This document shows positions 1 to 9,058 of a stretch of 64,000 nucleotides of DNA, piece after piece; position 1 is the stretch's first letter, and the number at the start of each line of letters is the position of its first letter. The stretch is from Cytophagaceae bacterium. GTDB lineage: Bacteria > Bacteroidota > Bacteroidia > Cytophagales > Flexibacteraceae. Location: contig JAIXYP010000045.1 in assembly GCA_027490155.1 (NCBI GenBank), positions 102,498 to 166,497 of the forward strand, given 5' to 3'. The notes below the pieces were generated by a model that was not told the DNA's origin, did not search any database, and saw only the letters and a list, made by a program, of their open reading frames with translations. Made by a program: the position numbers and the translations under genes.

Positions 1-131
1 TTGATTTGTATACTTCAGGAATAAACAAGCAAGGTAATGTTTTTGTAGCTTACGACTATGGTTTTAAAGGGCGTATATATCGAATTTACTACTTCATGGA
101 TTATTCAATACAAATCTTTAGAGTCAATTAG
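1..131 (+). CDS. C-terminal end of an unidentified protein (cut by left edge)
   Basis: An open frame runs from the left edge to a TAG stop at 129-131 and encodes about 42 residues, ending in a Tyr/Phe-rich stretch (FMDYSIQIFRVN). It is AT-rich compared with the genes that follow. The stop directly abuts the stop of the convergent gene starting at 132, an arrangement that occurs again at 5360/5361, which makes a real gene end plausible. No family can be assigned from so little sequence, and chance openness over 42 codons is possible. Confidence 0.4.
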   Translation, partial: DLYTSGINKQGNVFVAYDYGFKGRIYRIYYFMDYSIQIFRVN

Positions 132-1622
132 TTAACCCAACCGCTCAACCCACCCCACCAAATCAAACTGGTACCCAAAGCTGCCACCTATTGCATTAGA
201 TGTATTGGATATTTGCCTCTGGACAAATGCCGATTTAATGCTTTGCCTTTCAGCAGCTGTGCCGGCACGTGCGAGTTTCAGGAAAAAACCATGATCTAAT
301 TGGTCTCCGCTTGTCATAAGTCCGCTAGTCTTCAAGAAGTGTTGCACACTCCTGAGTTTGCTGGCCACAAAAGATTCATCTCCTAGGTCAGCATGGACAG
401 CAAGTTCCATTAACCGAACTGAATACTCATATTCTGGTAGCTTGCCATAAATGTTATTTCCGTTGATGAGGTAGGCAAGCATCTTGATGGCATCGCTGTT
501 TTTCCCAGCCATCACGTAGGCTTGTGCGATGGTATAGGCCACATCGGTGCCAAAGGCTGGGTCGAGGTGGAAGTCTTTTAGTTGGGTTTCGAGATTGGCT
601 CCTTCATCGGCTGCAATGTGGTAGGCACCTTGGGATAGGTGCTGGCTAATAGATAGCCGACCGACTAAAAGTTGAAGTTTCTGGTTCTGCCCTTGGGACA
701 GAAACCTCTGTTGCCGCAGCTGTCCTAATAAGGTGTCAAGTTGTTGTCCTTGGCCAAGCGCTAGATAGGTCAAACCCAGATTGCGGTAACTGTCAATTAC
801 CAAATTGGGGTTGCTAAGCCGTACCTCTTGGTTTTGCTGCAAGGTGTCCATCAGTTGCTGGAGCCAGACTAGGCTTTGCTCAAACTGGCCTTGTAGCCTA
901 AGGCCAATACTCATGATGGCTGACTGGACTATTTTGGCCCTAATCGTGAGCATCGAATCTCCTTTGGTCAGCATGGGGCTATGCAAGAGGTTCTTGATAG
1001 CCTCCAGACTTGTATGGGTATCACTTACTAAGCTAGAAGATGATGCCAAAATGGTGCGCTCTATAAGCTGGAATTGCAGATGTAGTCCTTGCAACTCCTT
1101 GAGCTGGGCTAGCTGTTGGATGACGGTTTGGCCCAAACGCAGTGCTTGGTCTGCTGCCTCAAGATCACCATTGTGGAGGTGAACCTTCATGAGCCACTCC
1201 TGGATGGCGATACGCTCTTCAATAAATTCGTAGGTAGATGCAACTTCATCAGCCTGGTGAAGTGCGACTTGGGCTTGGCTAAGTAAGCCACGTAGGTAGA
1301 AGACTTCCGCATGGCTGATGAGACGGGTGATCTCTACCCGCGGGCTGATCTCCTGCTGGCTTGCTAGGGAGTTAACCAATTTGTCGGTCAGGTACTTCTT
1401 GAGCTGGCGGTATCCGTCCTTGTCTAGGCTAAGCTGGGTACGCCATTTTTCATCATCGGGTTTGCTTGCGCCCCTTACCAACTGAAATAGCTGAAGGTAG
1501 GCCAATGACTCTTCAGCCCCATTGGTAGATTGCTGCCCTTTGCTGAAGGTCCTACACTCTGTTGTAGTCAGCCTTTGGACCAAGTCAAAAAGGGTGGTGC
1601 GGTTATTTTTCTGGGGAACCAT
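132..1622 (-). CDS. TPR-like helical repeat protein, Bacteroidota-type, function unknown
   Basis: A 496-residue, almost entirely alpha-helical protein without signal peptide or membrane segment. The N-terminus (LFDLVQRLTTTECRTF, then a YLQLFQLV segment) resembles a Bacteroidota family whose N-terminal helical domain is followed by degenerate tetratricopeptide-like repeats. Helical pairs rich in Leu/Ala/Gln fill residues 100-450, as expected for a protein-interaction scaffold. I chose the ATG at 1620-1622; a TTG lies one codon earlier. It appears monocistronic, since the next gene on this strand starts over 100 bp away. No catalytic motif is visible, so no function is proposed beyond likely scaffolding. 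Confidence 0.75.
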   Translation of the reverse strand: MVPQKNNRTTLFDLVQRLTTTECRTFSKGQQSTNGAEESLAYLQLFQLVRGASKPDDEKWRTQLSLDKDGYRQLKKYLTDKLVNSLASQQEISPRVEITRLISHAEVFYLRGLLSQAQVALHQADEVASTYEFIEERIAIQEWLMKVHLHNGDLEAADQALRLGQTVIQQLAQLKELQGLHLQFQLIERTILASSSSLVSDTHTSLEAIKNLLHSPMLTKGDSMLTIRAKIVQSAIMSIGLRLQGQFEQSLVWLQQLMDTLQQNQEVRLSNPNLVIDSYRNLGLTYLALGQGQQLDTLLGQLRQQRFLSQGQNQKLQLLVGRLSISQHLSQGAYHIAADEGANLETQLKDFHLDPAFGTDVAYTIAQAYVMAGKNSDAIKMLAYLINGNNIYGKLPEYEYSVRLMELAVHADLGDESFVASKLRSVQHFLKTSGLMTSGDQLDHGFFLKLARAGTAAERQSIKSAFVQRQISNTSNAIGGSFGYQFDLVGWVERLG

Positions 1623-1727
1623 CAACGAAATTAAACTCTACGACCGCTCCTGATCTCACAACAATATCTAAAACACTTGCTTCCTAGGTCGGCATCATCA
1701 TGACCTAGCCAATGGACCCCATAGGGC

Positions 1728-2480
1728 CTACCAATATTCTGGGAATGGGCAGGGTACAGAGTAGAATGTGTAGGTCAGCGTTACTCCTGCAAACATATAC
1801 CAGTCGCTATTCAGTTTGTAGCCCCGTTGTGGTGGATCTCCCTTAGGATTGTATTGTTGGGTGTTTGGGTCCCTTGGGATAAAGTCGGCACTATTATCTA
1901 GGTAGCTAGTGAATGTTTTGCGGAACGTAGCCTCGGCACCTAAGTTAAGCGTCCGGGTCAGCGCATATTTGTATCCCACACCAAATGGAACTGAGGCCTG
2001 GACAGGACTTACTTTTCCATTGGGTTCGACAGGGTTAGGAAAGAACAAGAAACCAGCAAACCCGCCCATGATGTAAGGAGTACCCCGACGACGGCTTTTG
2101 TATTTGCGGTAGTCAAAAAAGTTGTACTCGTATGTTGTGCTGAGTTCAACCAATGGGCTACTGAATGAGCTTTGGTTAAAATTCTTGACCATTCGGTTTG
2201 ACTGATCCGTGGCATTTCCTTTGATGGTGCCTGCCATCAGGGAGATGTTGAGCACAGAGGCTGTATTGAGGTTGAACCTAATCATGGCCTTAGCAGCTGG
2301 GCTCGCATAGGTTGGGTTGTAAGTGGCAGCAAGTTCCCCTTGGTACAAAAACGTACCTAGACCACCCCCAACTTCATAAAACTGGGCCATGGACTTGTTT
2401 GTCATGGTGACCATCAGTCCTAATGCAATAAGGACTGTGTGGAAGGGTAGGAGGGATCTTTTACTACGGTTGTAGGTCAT
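1728..2480 (-). CDS. DUF6089-like outer-membrane beta-barrel protein
   Basis: A 250-residue protein with an N-terminal signal peptide (hydrophobic core FHTVLIALGLMVTM, cleavage after SMAQ). The mature part begins FYEVGGGLGTFLYQGEL, typical of small Bacteroidota barrels of the DUF6089 type. Alternating aromatic and polar residues continue to the C-terminus, where YMFAGVTLTYTFYSV looks like a closing beta-strand. The expected location is the outer membrane, with eight or more strands. Family members have no well-defined role, so the call rests on architecture. The ATG is at 2478-2480. The 285-bp gap upstream is shared with the divergent UXS gene and shows no convincing promoter on this strand. 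Confidence 0.75.
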   Translation of the reverse strand: MTYNRSKRSLLPFHTVLIALGLMVTMTNKSMAQFYEVGGGLGTFLYQGELAATYNPTYASPAAKAMIRFNLNTASVLNISLMAGTIKGNATDQSNRMVKNFNQSSFSSPLVELSTTYEYNFFDYRKYKSRRRGTPYIMGGFAGFLFFPNPVEPNGKVSPVQASVPFGVGYKYALTRTLNLGAEATFRKTFTSYLDNSADFIPRDPNTQQYNPKGDPPQRGYKLNSDWYMFAGVTLTYTFYSVPCPFPEYW

Positions 2481-2765
2481 GCGAGGGAAAAGTGCGTGAT
2501 AATTAAGCTTATCGGTAGGTACCTAATACCTGGATCTGTTGGTTATAGCGATAAACTAAGGTTTAGGTTACTGGTGTCCTGATTAGGCACTAATGTAACC
2601 AACGCTATAACGCTGACCTGTTGGCAATATTACAGCAAATCAACGTGTGATGTGTAGCAAAACAAGTGCATGAAGGCCAAAAGTTTGGTCTTGGGGTCGG
2701 TCTTATCCGATTTTTGACCAACTTTGCCTACGTAATAGAGATGCAAACCACCTCAGTCTAAGCTA

Positions 2766-3719
2766 GTGAAAAGAGTCTTGATAACCGGTGCAGCCGGGTT
2801 CCTAGGGTCACATCTGTGTGATCGATTTATTAATGAGGGCTACCATGTCATCGGCATGGATAACCTGATAACAGGCTCGCTGGCTAACATCGAGCACCTG
2901 TTTCACCTCAAGCAGTTTGAGTTCTACAACCATGACGTGAGCAAGTTTGTCCACGTGCCTGGTCATCTGGACTACATCCTGCACTTTGCTAGCCCTGCCA
3001 GCCCAATCGACTACCTCAAAATCCCGATTCAGACACTGAAGGTAGGTTCGTTAGGTACGCACAATCTGCTGGGCCTTGCCAAAGCAAAAAAGGCTCGCAT
3101 GCTTATCGCTAGCACCAGTGAGGTCTATGGCGATCCGCAAGTACATCCGCAGAACGAAGACTATTGGGGCAATGTGAACCCAATTGGTCCGCGTGGTGTG
3201 TATGACGAAGCCAAACGTTTCCAGGAGGCGATCACGATGGCCTACCACACTTACCATGGCCTAGAGACCCGCATTGTCCGGATCTTTAATACCTATGGCC
3301 CACGTATGCGTCTGGATGACGGCAGAGCGTTGCCAGCGTTCATGAGTCAAGCCCTTACTGGTCAGGATCTGACTGTTTTTGGCGACGGATCTCAAACGCG
3401 CAGCTTTACCTATGTTGATGACCTTATCGAGGGCATCTACCGTTTGTTGCTCAGCGACTACGCATTCCCGGTCAATGTCGGAAACCCTGCCGAGATCACC
3501 TTGCTTGAGTTTGCTGAGGAGATCATCAAACTGACAGGTACCAGCCAAAAAATCGTCTATCACCCATTGCCGAAAGACGATCCGAAGCAGCGCAAACCAG
3601 ATATCACCCGTGCCAAGGAAATCTTGGGCTGGGAGCCTAAGGTTAACCGTGCGGAGGGCCTCAAAATCACGTACGAATACTTCAAAAAACAACTGGCTGC
3701 CGAGGGTAAACTCAAATAG
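2766..3719 (+). CDS. uxs: UDP-glucuronate decarboxylase (UDP-xylose synthase), SDR family
   Basis: A 317-residue extended short-chain dehydrogenase. It has a Rossmann glycine motif GAAGFLG (residues 8-14), the STSEVYGDP segment (about 116-124) and the catalytic pair Y146xxxK150. Signature stretches for UDP-glucuronate decarboxylase are visible: [15 protein letters not shown] and GDGSQTRSF. The enzyme uses NAD to oxidise C4 of UDP-glucuronate, releases CO2 and yields UDP-xylose for surface polysaccharide; it is cytosolic. The start is a GTG that places the Rossmann motif at the usual distance. A hairpin at 3747-3782 ends the transcript. The CDP-paratose-epimerase-like gene at 6764 also supplies nucleotide sugars but is a separate transcription unit. 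Confidence 0.9.
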   Translation: MKRVLITGAAGFLGSHLCDRFINEGYHVIGMDNLITGSLANIEHLFHLKQFEFYNHDVSKFVHVPGHLDYILHFASPASPIDYLKIPIQTLKVGSLGTHNLLGLAKAKKARMLIASTSEVYGDPQVHPQNEDYWGNVNPIGPRGVYDEAKRFQEAITMAYHTYHGLETRIVRIFNTYGPRMRLDDGRALPAFMSQALTGQDLTVFGDGSQTRSFTYVDDLIEGIYRLLLSDYAFPVNVGNPAEITLLEFAEEIIKLTGTSQKIVYHPLPKDDPKQRKPDITRAKEILGWEPKVNRAEGLKITYEYFKKQLAAEGKLK

Positions 3720-3746
3720 TTTTCCAATGTCCGTCAGATGATTCTC

Positions 3747-3789
3747 ACAAGCCCTATCGACAGCAATGTTGGCAGGGCTTGTTTGGTTA
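3747..3789 (+). terminator. Intrinsic terminator after UXS gene
   Basis: A perfect 9-bp stem (3747-3755 with 3774-3782) encloses an 18-nt loop and is followed by a T-rich stretch, 28 bp after the UXS stop. Confidence 0.65.
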
Positions 3790-3998
3790 TTAGGGGCTAG
3801 TTTGATGGGTTCTCTGTTCTGATTTTTGTCCTGGAGCGTTGCATTGGCTTTCTAGATTTTGTACTTTGGGATACATAGGGTGTGCAAGCTAAGGTAATCC
3901 TATCAGGAGGTTAGTTAAGCTGACCTCTGGCAAAAGAAGTAGGCAAAGCATCCAAGACCGAACAAAGCAAGCTAGGCACCAGGACCAAAAACGCTATT

Positions 3999-5360
3999 AT
4001 GAAGACAAGGTTGAAAATTGAAAGGCCGATATGGATTCGCTACGAGGTCACTTGGGGTCATTTGGGCTTCATACTTGGGCTTTTATTTTTTGCTCAAATG
4101 GCTTTTGCCCAACCTCCTCAAGGTCAATGGACGTTATCGGACACGATGATGTATAAGCGGGCCGTGACAGGCGGTGGCTTTCGGTGGGATAGCATACGGT
4201 ACAACCTCTATCACCCGGCTAATACGCCAGTGGCACGCGGCTTTATTTTATCGCCGTATACCTTATCCGAGCGGTTGTTTTTGGTAAGCATCCCTTGTCG
4301 TGCGATGGTTGATACGGTAGGTATCGGCATCGTGTACATCAATAGGGCACCCTTCAGTGTCTTTGATACAACCAAAGGGCATGATACCTTGCTGCAGAAA
4401 GTGCTGGATCGCATTGCATTTAGCTCTGGCCACCCAGAATATCGATATGCCCCATGGTTCACGGTCGGTCATAGCACGGGTGGTATCCTGACCTATAACA
4501 TCCCGTGGTGGAAACCCGAGCGCAGCATTGGGGCTATTACCTACAAAAGTGGCAAAATCGCCCCGCCGCTTTGGTTGCCCCGCAGTCGTTGGGGCGCCAT
4601 GGCTGATGTACCGCTAATGGCTGTTAATGGGCAGTATGAGGAATATGGCCCTGGCCCTAGCGGCGTGATTCCGCCCGGTGTTTCGCGCGAGATCCAGTGG
4701 TGGTCTGTCCGTGATTCGATCACCAAATACCGCACCGACCAAGTCCAATGGCCTTTTAGCCAATATGTGGATCGAGGTGGTGCCCATACCAATTGGAATA
4801 TCAGGACATGGGAGGTGATGGCGCTATATATCAGCAAGGCTTGCCGATACCGCTTGCCAGACACGGGGTCCATTTTTGGGCCACTGCAGTTACTGCCTAT
4901 CAACAATACTTTGCCTACTTGTTACGTCAGCGATACGAACCTCAACTACATCATGGCAGGCAATCAGCCCACTTTGGGACAACGTTTTATGCGTCCTGTT
5001 GTCCATTGGCCACAGGATAGCCTAGCAGGTACCTATTTCCACTTTGATGCTGAGATGGCTGCTGCTTGGGCCAACTACCACTTTTGGGGATTTGGAACCA
5101 TTGTAAGTGCAGGACCAAAACTAACAGAACGTTCCACAAGCAATATCTGGCCCAATCCTGCCTCGGGGGCCTACCTCATGGTTTCTAAGGCCAGCCCGTA
5201 TTTGCCGAGCCATGTCATGATGATAGCCGTAGATGGGCGTAGTTATCCAGTTTGTTCCGATGACCAAGGGGCAAGCGTACGACTAGACATCGAGAACTTG
5301 CCAAAAGGGCTTTACACCTTGGTTGGCATAGGCAAATCTCAGAAGGTAGTGCTTTACTGA
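3999..5360 (+). CDS. Secreted alpha/beta-hydrolase-like protein with T9SS sorting domain
   Basis: A 453-residue protein with a long N-terminal signal region (hydrophobic core HLGFILGLLFFAQMAFAQ). The catalytic-looking segment FTVGHSTGG carries a GxSxG nucleophile elbow typical of serine esterases and lipases of the alpha/beta-hydrolase fold. A plausible general-base His lies in DRGGAHTNW. The last ~80 residues form a Por-type C-terminal domain: IWPNPASG opens it and a short beta-rich end with LPKGLYTLV closes it, predicting export by the type IX system and attachment to or release from the cell surface. The substrate is unknown. The TGA stop directly touches the stop of the convergent glycosyltransferase gene, leaving no spacer for a terminator. 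Confidence 0.75.
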   Translation: MKTRLKIERPIWIRYEVTWGHLGFILGLLFFAQMAFAQPPQGQWTLSDTMMYKRAVTGGGFRWDSIRYNLYHPANTPVARGFILSPYTLSERLFLVSIPCRAMVDTVGIGIVYINRAPFSVFDTTKGHDTLLQKVLDRIAFSSGHPEYRYAPWFTVGHSTGGILTYNIPWWKPERSIGAITYKSGKIAPPLWLPRSRWGAMADVPLMAVNGQYEEYGPGPSGVIPPGVSREIQWWSVRDSITKYRTDQVQWPFSQYVDRGGAHTNWNIRTWEVMALYISKACRYRLPDTGSIFGPLQLLPINNTLPTCYVSDTNLNYIMAGNQPTLGQRFMRPVVHWPQDSLAGTYFHFDAEMAAAWANYHFWGFGTIVSAGPKLTERSTSNIWPNPASGAYLMVSKASPYLPSHVMMIAVDGRSYPVCSDDQGASVRLDIENLPKGLYTLVGIGKSQKVVLY

Positions 5361-6578
5361 TTAGTCCAGGCCAAGGGATTCGAAGGCTTTGGCATGGAGG
5401 AAGTCATGGTTAAAAGCCACCTCATTGAAGGCATGGTTGATGTACGTATCAAACTTGGCCTGCAAGTCTGGTGTCTCCACAAAACTGTTAAAAGTTTCAG
5501 CTGAGGCCTGATAGAGGTCGTAGCCTACGCCAGCACCAAACATGTTGTGGGCTTCGTTGTCTGGGCTGATCAGGGCCACCATTGGTAGGCCGGCACCTAG
5601 GTAAGTCGTTAGTTTGGTGGAGACGCTGAACTTCATCCAGGCTGACTTAAACTCAAAGTGGTCCCACAAGAAGATGGCAAAATCAAACTCGTGTTTGCGT
5701 GCCATGAGCTGCGCCTCCGGCACAACGCCACCGTCCACAAAAGTCACATTATCGATCGAACTGCTTGCACGCCAAGCATCAACACCTGGCAACCAGCTCC
5801 CCGTATGGCCAAAACAATGGATACGGAACTTCAGCGGGCTCAGCTTCTGGAGTTGCCCTAGGGCAACCTGCCAGCTTTTGTCAGAGTGCGAACTACCGAC
5901 AAATAGCAGCTGATAAGTGTCCTTTGGTTGTGGCGCCAGTACTTGGATGGAACTAGGGGCAAAACCGCGGCGGAAAATGAAGCTCTCGAGACCAAATGTA
6001 GATTTGAACTCGGCACGAAGGTTATGACCGATCACGTCTGCCGAGGTGGCTCGGCTAATGACGTAGCGCAGGGCCTCAGTGTTGATACCAAAGTTATCAG
6101 GGTCGAAAAAGTCAAATCGGCAATCGTCATGGAACGTTAGGTGGACCTTGTTTGGCACCTGTCGCAAGAGGATTTCGGCCAGATAGACGGACTCGTTTTG
6201 CATCACGATCCAGAGTACATCATCAGGGCCAACTTCTTTAATGATCTCATTGGCCCATGCCTTTACCCATTGCTTGAGGTATGATTTCTGCCCAGCAATG
6301 CGCATGCGCCAAGCTATCGAGGGCCGGATATAACGCTTTACCCAATCGGCTAAAGGCTGATCATAGACTTTGTTTTGTTTCGGATATAACTTGATTCCGC
6401 GGGTAGTGAGCGAACTCAGGTACTCCTGCTTGGCAGTACCTATTTGGGGATAGAACCACTTAATGGCAAGGTCCTGGGGGAGTATATCAAGGATCTTACG
6501 GATGATGGCGCCGCCCGCAAAAATGTTGTCTGCCTGGACGTTGCTTATCAGGATGAGGTTGCCTTTGCGGTCTGTCAT
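5361..6578 (-). CDS. Glycosyltransferase-like protein
   Basis: A 405-residue soluble protein resembling two-domain GT-B glycosyltransferases. The N-terminal half contains a DNIFAGGAIIRKIL segment like the donor-loop entry of family 4/1-type enzymes. The C-terminal half has a LLFVGSSHSDKSW strand-turn and a region around YLGAGLPMVALI that matches the usual G-x-P sugar-nucleotide-binding loop. A canonical ExxxxxxxE motif is not evident, so the family is uncertain. I chose the ATG at 6576-6578 (MTDRKGNL); a TTG eight codons upstream is less likely. The substrate is unknown; an exopolysaccharide or glycoprotein glycan role is inferred from neighbouring sugar-nucleotide genes. Confidence 0.65.
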   Translation of the reverse strand: MTDRKGNLILISNVQADNIFAGGAIIRKILDILPQDLAIKWFYPQIGTAKQEYLSSLTTRGIKLYPKQNKVYDQPLADWVKRYIRPSIAWRMRIAGQKSYLKQWVKAWANEIIKEVGPDDVLWIVMQNESVYLAEILLRQVPNKVHLTFHDDCRFDFFDPDNFGINTEALRYVISRATSADVIGHNLRAEFKSTFGLESFIFRRGFAPSSIQVLAPQPKDTYQLLFVGSSHSDKSWQVALGQLQKLSPLKFRIHCFGHTGSWLPGVDAWRASSSIDNVTFVDGGVVPEAQLMARKHEFDFAIFLWDHFEFKSAWMKFSVSTKLTTYLGAGLPMVALISPDNEAHNMFGAGVGYDLYQASAETFNSFVETPDLQAKFDTYINHAFNEVAFNHDFLHAKAFESLGLD

Positions 6579-6689
6579 GGTTGCAAATTTGGTAAACAAC
6601 AAGGCCCCAACCTACTATCGGCATGAACAAAAGCCCTAATATCTGGTAGGCATAACCTAGGCCTAAACTTAGGTGTACCTAGTTTTGCC

Positions 6690-6697
6690 TATATTTG
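6690..6697 (+). promoter_or_regulatory. Bacteroidota -7 element for the SDR epimerase gene
   Basis: TATATTTG matches the TAnnTTTG -7 consensus and lies 67 bp before the ATG at 6764. No good -33 TTTG is present. It rules out a translation start upstream of about 6700. Confidence 0.55.
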
Positions 6698-6763
6698 CAC
6701 CAGATTTCCAGACCAGAAATCCACCTTGATGGTTGGCGAAGGCTGACTCCAAAAAACTCAACT

Positions 6764-7825
6764 ATGTCGCAGAAAAAAGTACTCGTGACGGGCTCATCAG
6801 GCCTAATAGGATCAGAAGTGTGTGTGTATTTTGCTGAGCGTGGCTGGCAGATACATGGGGTTGACAACAACCAACGGGCCGTCTTTTTTGGCGCCCAAGG
6901 TGATACCCGCTGGAACCAACAACGTCTCCAGAGCACACTCAATGGCTTTGTACACCACGAGGTTGACATTCGTGATCGTCAGGGTGTGCTGGACCTGATT
7001 GCGCAACTAAAGCCAGATGCCATTGTCCATACAGCAGCTCAGCCAAGCCATGACCGTGCTGCAGCAATCCCGTTTGATGACTTTGATACCAATGCCGTCG
7101 GTACGCTCAACCTGCTTGAGGCCGTCCGCCGCGCTTGTCCTGAGTCACCCTTCGTCCACATGAGCACCAACAAGGTCTATGGCGATGCACCAAACGAGAT
7201 CAAGATGGATGAGCTCGAGACCCGCTGGGAATATGCTGACCCAACTTACGCTAATGGCATCCCAGAGACTTTCCGTATCGACCAATGTAAACATAGTCTG
7301 TTTGGTGCCAGCAAAGTCGCCGCCGATGTGATGGTACAGGAGTATGGTCGCTACTTCAACATGCCAACTGCCTGTTTGCGTGGTGGTTGCCTTACTGGCC
7401 CTAACCACACAGGTGTTGAGCTCCATGGCTTCCTGAGCTACCTCATCAGGTGTAACCTAGAGGGCCGCAGCTATACCGTCTTCGGATACAAAGGCAAACA
7501 AGTGCGCGATAACATCCACAGCCTAGATGTCGCTCGTTTTGTAGAGGCCTTTATCGAGACCCCACGTGTTGCCGAGGTCTATAACATCGGTGGTGGCAAA
7601 GCCAATAGTATCTCAATCTTGGAGGCCTTCAAGCTCATCGAGGACATCTCGGGCAAGCCAATGGTCTATACCTATAACGAAACCAACCGCATCGGCGATC
7701 ATATCTGCTACTATAGTGATCTGGACAAGATGCGTGCCCACTTCCCTAACTGGGACATCACGAAGGATCTTCGCACTACGTTCGAGGAAATCCACCAGGC
7801 ATGGGTCACACGGACTGCACACTAG
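6764..7825 (+). CDS. CDP-paratose 2-epimerase-like NAD-dependent epimerase (SDR)
   Basis: A 353-residue extended SDR. It has a Rossmann motif GSSGLIG (10-16) and a binding segment TAAQPSHD (about 90-97). [10 protein letters not shown] (134-143) is followed by [13 protein letters not shown] and [14 protein letters not shown], hallmarks of the proteins usually annotated as CDP-paratose 2-epimerase or UDP-glucose-epimerase-like. Where most SDRs have YxxxK this protein has F180-G-A-S-K184, so the usual catalytic Tyr is a Phe. The ATG at 6764 is preferred because the -7 element at 6690-6697 lies inside any longer reading frame. It should interconvert a nucleotide-linked deoxyhexose for surface glycans; the exact substrate is inferred only. 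A strong terminator follows directly. Confidence 0.75.
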   Translation: MSQKKVLVTGSSGLIGSEVCVYFAERGWQIHGVDNNQRAVFFGAQGDTRWNQQRLQSTLNGFVHHEVDIRDRQGVLDLIAQLKPDAIVHTAAQPSHDRAAAIPFDDFDTNAVGTLNLLEAVRRACPESPFVHMSTNKVYGDAPNEIKMDELETRWEYADPTYANGIPETFRIDQCKHSLFGASKVAADVMVQEYGRYFNMPTACLRGGCLTGPNHTGVELHGFLSYLIRCNLEGRSYTVFGYKGKQVRDNIHSLDVARFVEAFIETPRVAEVYNIGGGKANSISILEAFKLIEDISGKPMVYTYNETNRIGDHICYYSDLDKMRAHFPNWDITKDLRTTFEEIHQAWVTRTAH

Positions 7826-7835
7826 TCATTATTGA

Positions 7836-7871
7836 AATGAGGGCCTAGGACAAGGCCCTCATTATTTTTTC
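7836..7871 (+). terminator. Strong intrinsic terminator after the epimerase gene
   Basis: A perfect 11-bp stem (7836-7846 with 7853-7863), a 6-nt loop and a following run of Ts, 10 bp after the stop codon. It isolates the epimerase gene from the membrane-fusion gene that starts at 7895. Confidence 0.88.
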
Positions 7872-7894
7872 TGGAAGTACAAACCACTTGTCCC

Positions 7895-8989
7895 TTGTCA
7901 ATCAAACTAGCCTACATCTTCACCCTGCTGACCCTCACGTTTGGCTGCAGCAATACCGATGCACCATTGCGCCCCATCCGGCGTAATGTAGTGCAGGCGG
8001 TCTATGCTAGTGGTAAGGTCTATCCGCAGCACTACTACAAGGCCAATGCTGGTCTGGCGGGCTTCTTGGAGGAAATCTATGTTAAGGTCGGGGATACCGT
8101 CCGGGCAGGTCAGCCATTGTTCCGTGTTCGGAACGAGGTTAGCGACCTTGCCGTAGCTACTGCCCAAAATAACTTCAACCTCGCCTCTCGCTATGCGGCT
8201 CAGGATAGTCCGTTTTTGGCGGCTATGGCAGCTGAGGTAGCGGCAGCTCGGTCAAAGGCCATGCTGGATAGTACGAATCTGGCACGTGTCAGGGCCCTGA
8301 GGGCACAGAACGCAGGCACCCAGCAACAGCTAGACAATGCTGTCACCTTGGCCTATACCAGCCGAGAGATTTGGCAAAAGGCCCTTAGTAACCTTGCTGC
8401 CAATCAGGACAAACTTCGTAATGATGTACGCAATGCAAGCAACCAACTGAAGGCGGCACGTAGCCAACAGAAGGATTTTACTGTTCTGGCTACAATCAAT
8501 GGTCGTGTCTATGACATTCTGCCTAAAGTAGGTGAACTAATTGCCCCGCAGATCCCTGTGATGGAGATCGGTAGTACAGATGGCTATGAGGTCGAGTTGG
8601 CGATTGACGAGAGTGATGCCAACTTTGTGAAGCCGGGTCAAGCAGTTGTCTTCAGTGCCGAATTCTTGGGCGATCGTACTTTAAAAGGGACCATCACCCA
8701 GGTCTATCCCAAGATCACCTTACTCAATAAAAGTATTAAGGCCATTGCCTCTGTTCAAGCTCCTGCCGATGTCAAGATGTACGCGGGCAGCACCATCGAG
8801 GCCAACATTGTCTATCGGGAACGCAAAAATGTATTGGTACTCCCGCGGTTTTATGTCCTGAACGACACGGTCATTGTCAAAAGTGGCCTTGGGATCCAGA
8901 AACGTAAAATCAACACAGGTGCTGCAGATGTCGAGTTTGTCGAGATTACCTCTGGCCTTACCGAGCAAGACGAAGTGGTCCGACCATAG
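7895..8989 (+). CDS. HlyD/AcrA-type periplasmic adaptor lipoprotein of an ABC exporter
   Basis: A 364-residue membrane-fusion protein. The N-terminal signal ends in a lipobox-like LTFGC (Cys about residue 18). A biotinyl-lipoyl-like half (VYVKVGDTVRAGQPLF-type segment around 55-75) precedes a long Ala/Gln/Asn-rich coiled-coil hairpin (about 85-200). The second lipoyl half (GRVYDILPKVGELI) and a beta-barrel domain ending near FVEITSGLTEQDEVV follow. Such adaptors link an inner-membrane ABC permease to an outer-membrane channel. The start is a TTG; no ATG is available that preserves the signal. The FtsX-type permease follows 69 bp later and is probably its partner. No ATPase or TolC-like gene is adjacent. 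Confidence 0.8.
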   Translation: MSIKLAYIFTLLTLTFGCSNTDAPLRPIRRNVVQAVYASGKVYPQHYYKANAGLAGFLEEIYVKVGDTVRAGQPLFRVRNEVSDLAVATAQNNFNLASRYAAQDSPFLAAMAAEVAAARSKAMLDSTNLARVRALRAQNAGTQQQLDNAVTLAYTSREIWQKALSNLAANQDKLRNDVRNASNQLKAARSQQKDFTVLATINGRVYDILPKVGELIAPQIPVMEIGSTDGYEVELAIDESDANFVKPGQAVVFSAEFLGDRTLKGTITQVYPKITLLNKSIKAIASVQAPADVKMYAGSTIEANIVYRERKNVLVLPRFYVLNDTVIVKSGLGIQKRKINTGAADVEFVEITSGLTEQDEVVRP

Positions 8990-9058
8990 ACCACCAAAAG
9001 TATCATTCTGTCTTGGTTAACAGCATCTAGTCTAAAAGCAGAACCAACCCCAATTATC

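Noticed and set aside
2719..2726. CAACTTTG as a -7 box for UXS
   Set aside because: It mismatches the first T of TAnnTTTG and no TTTG or TTG lies at a 17-23 nt spacing.
3261..3692. 143-codon open frame on the minus strand
   Set aside because: It is the reverse shadow of the UXS gene.
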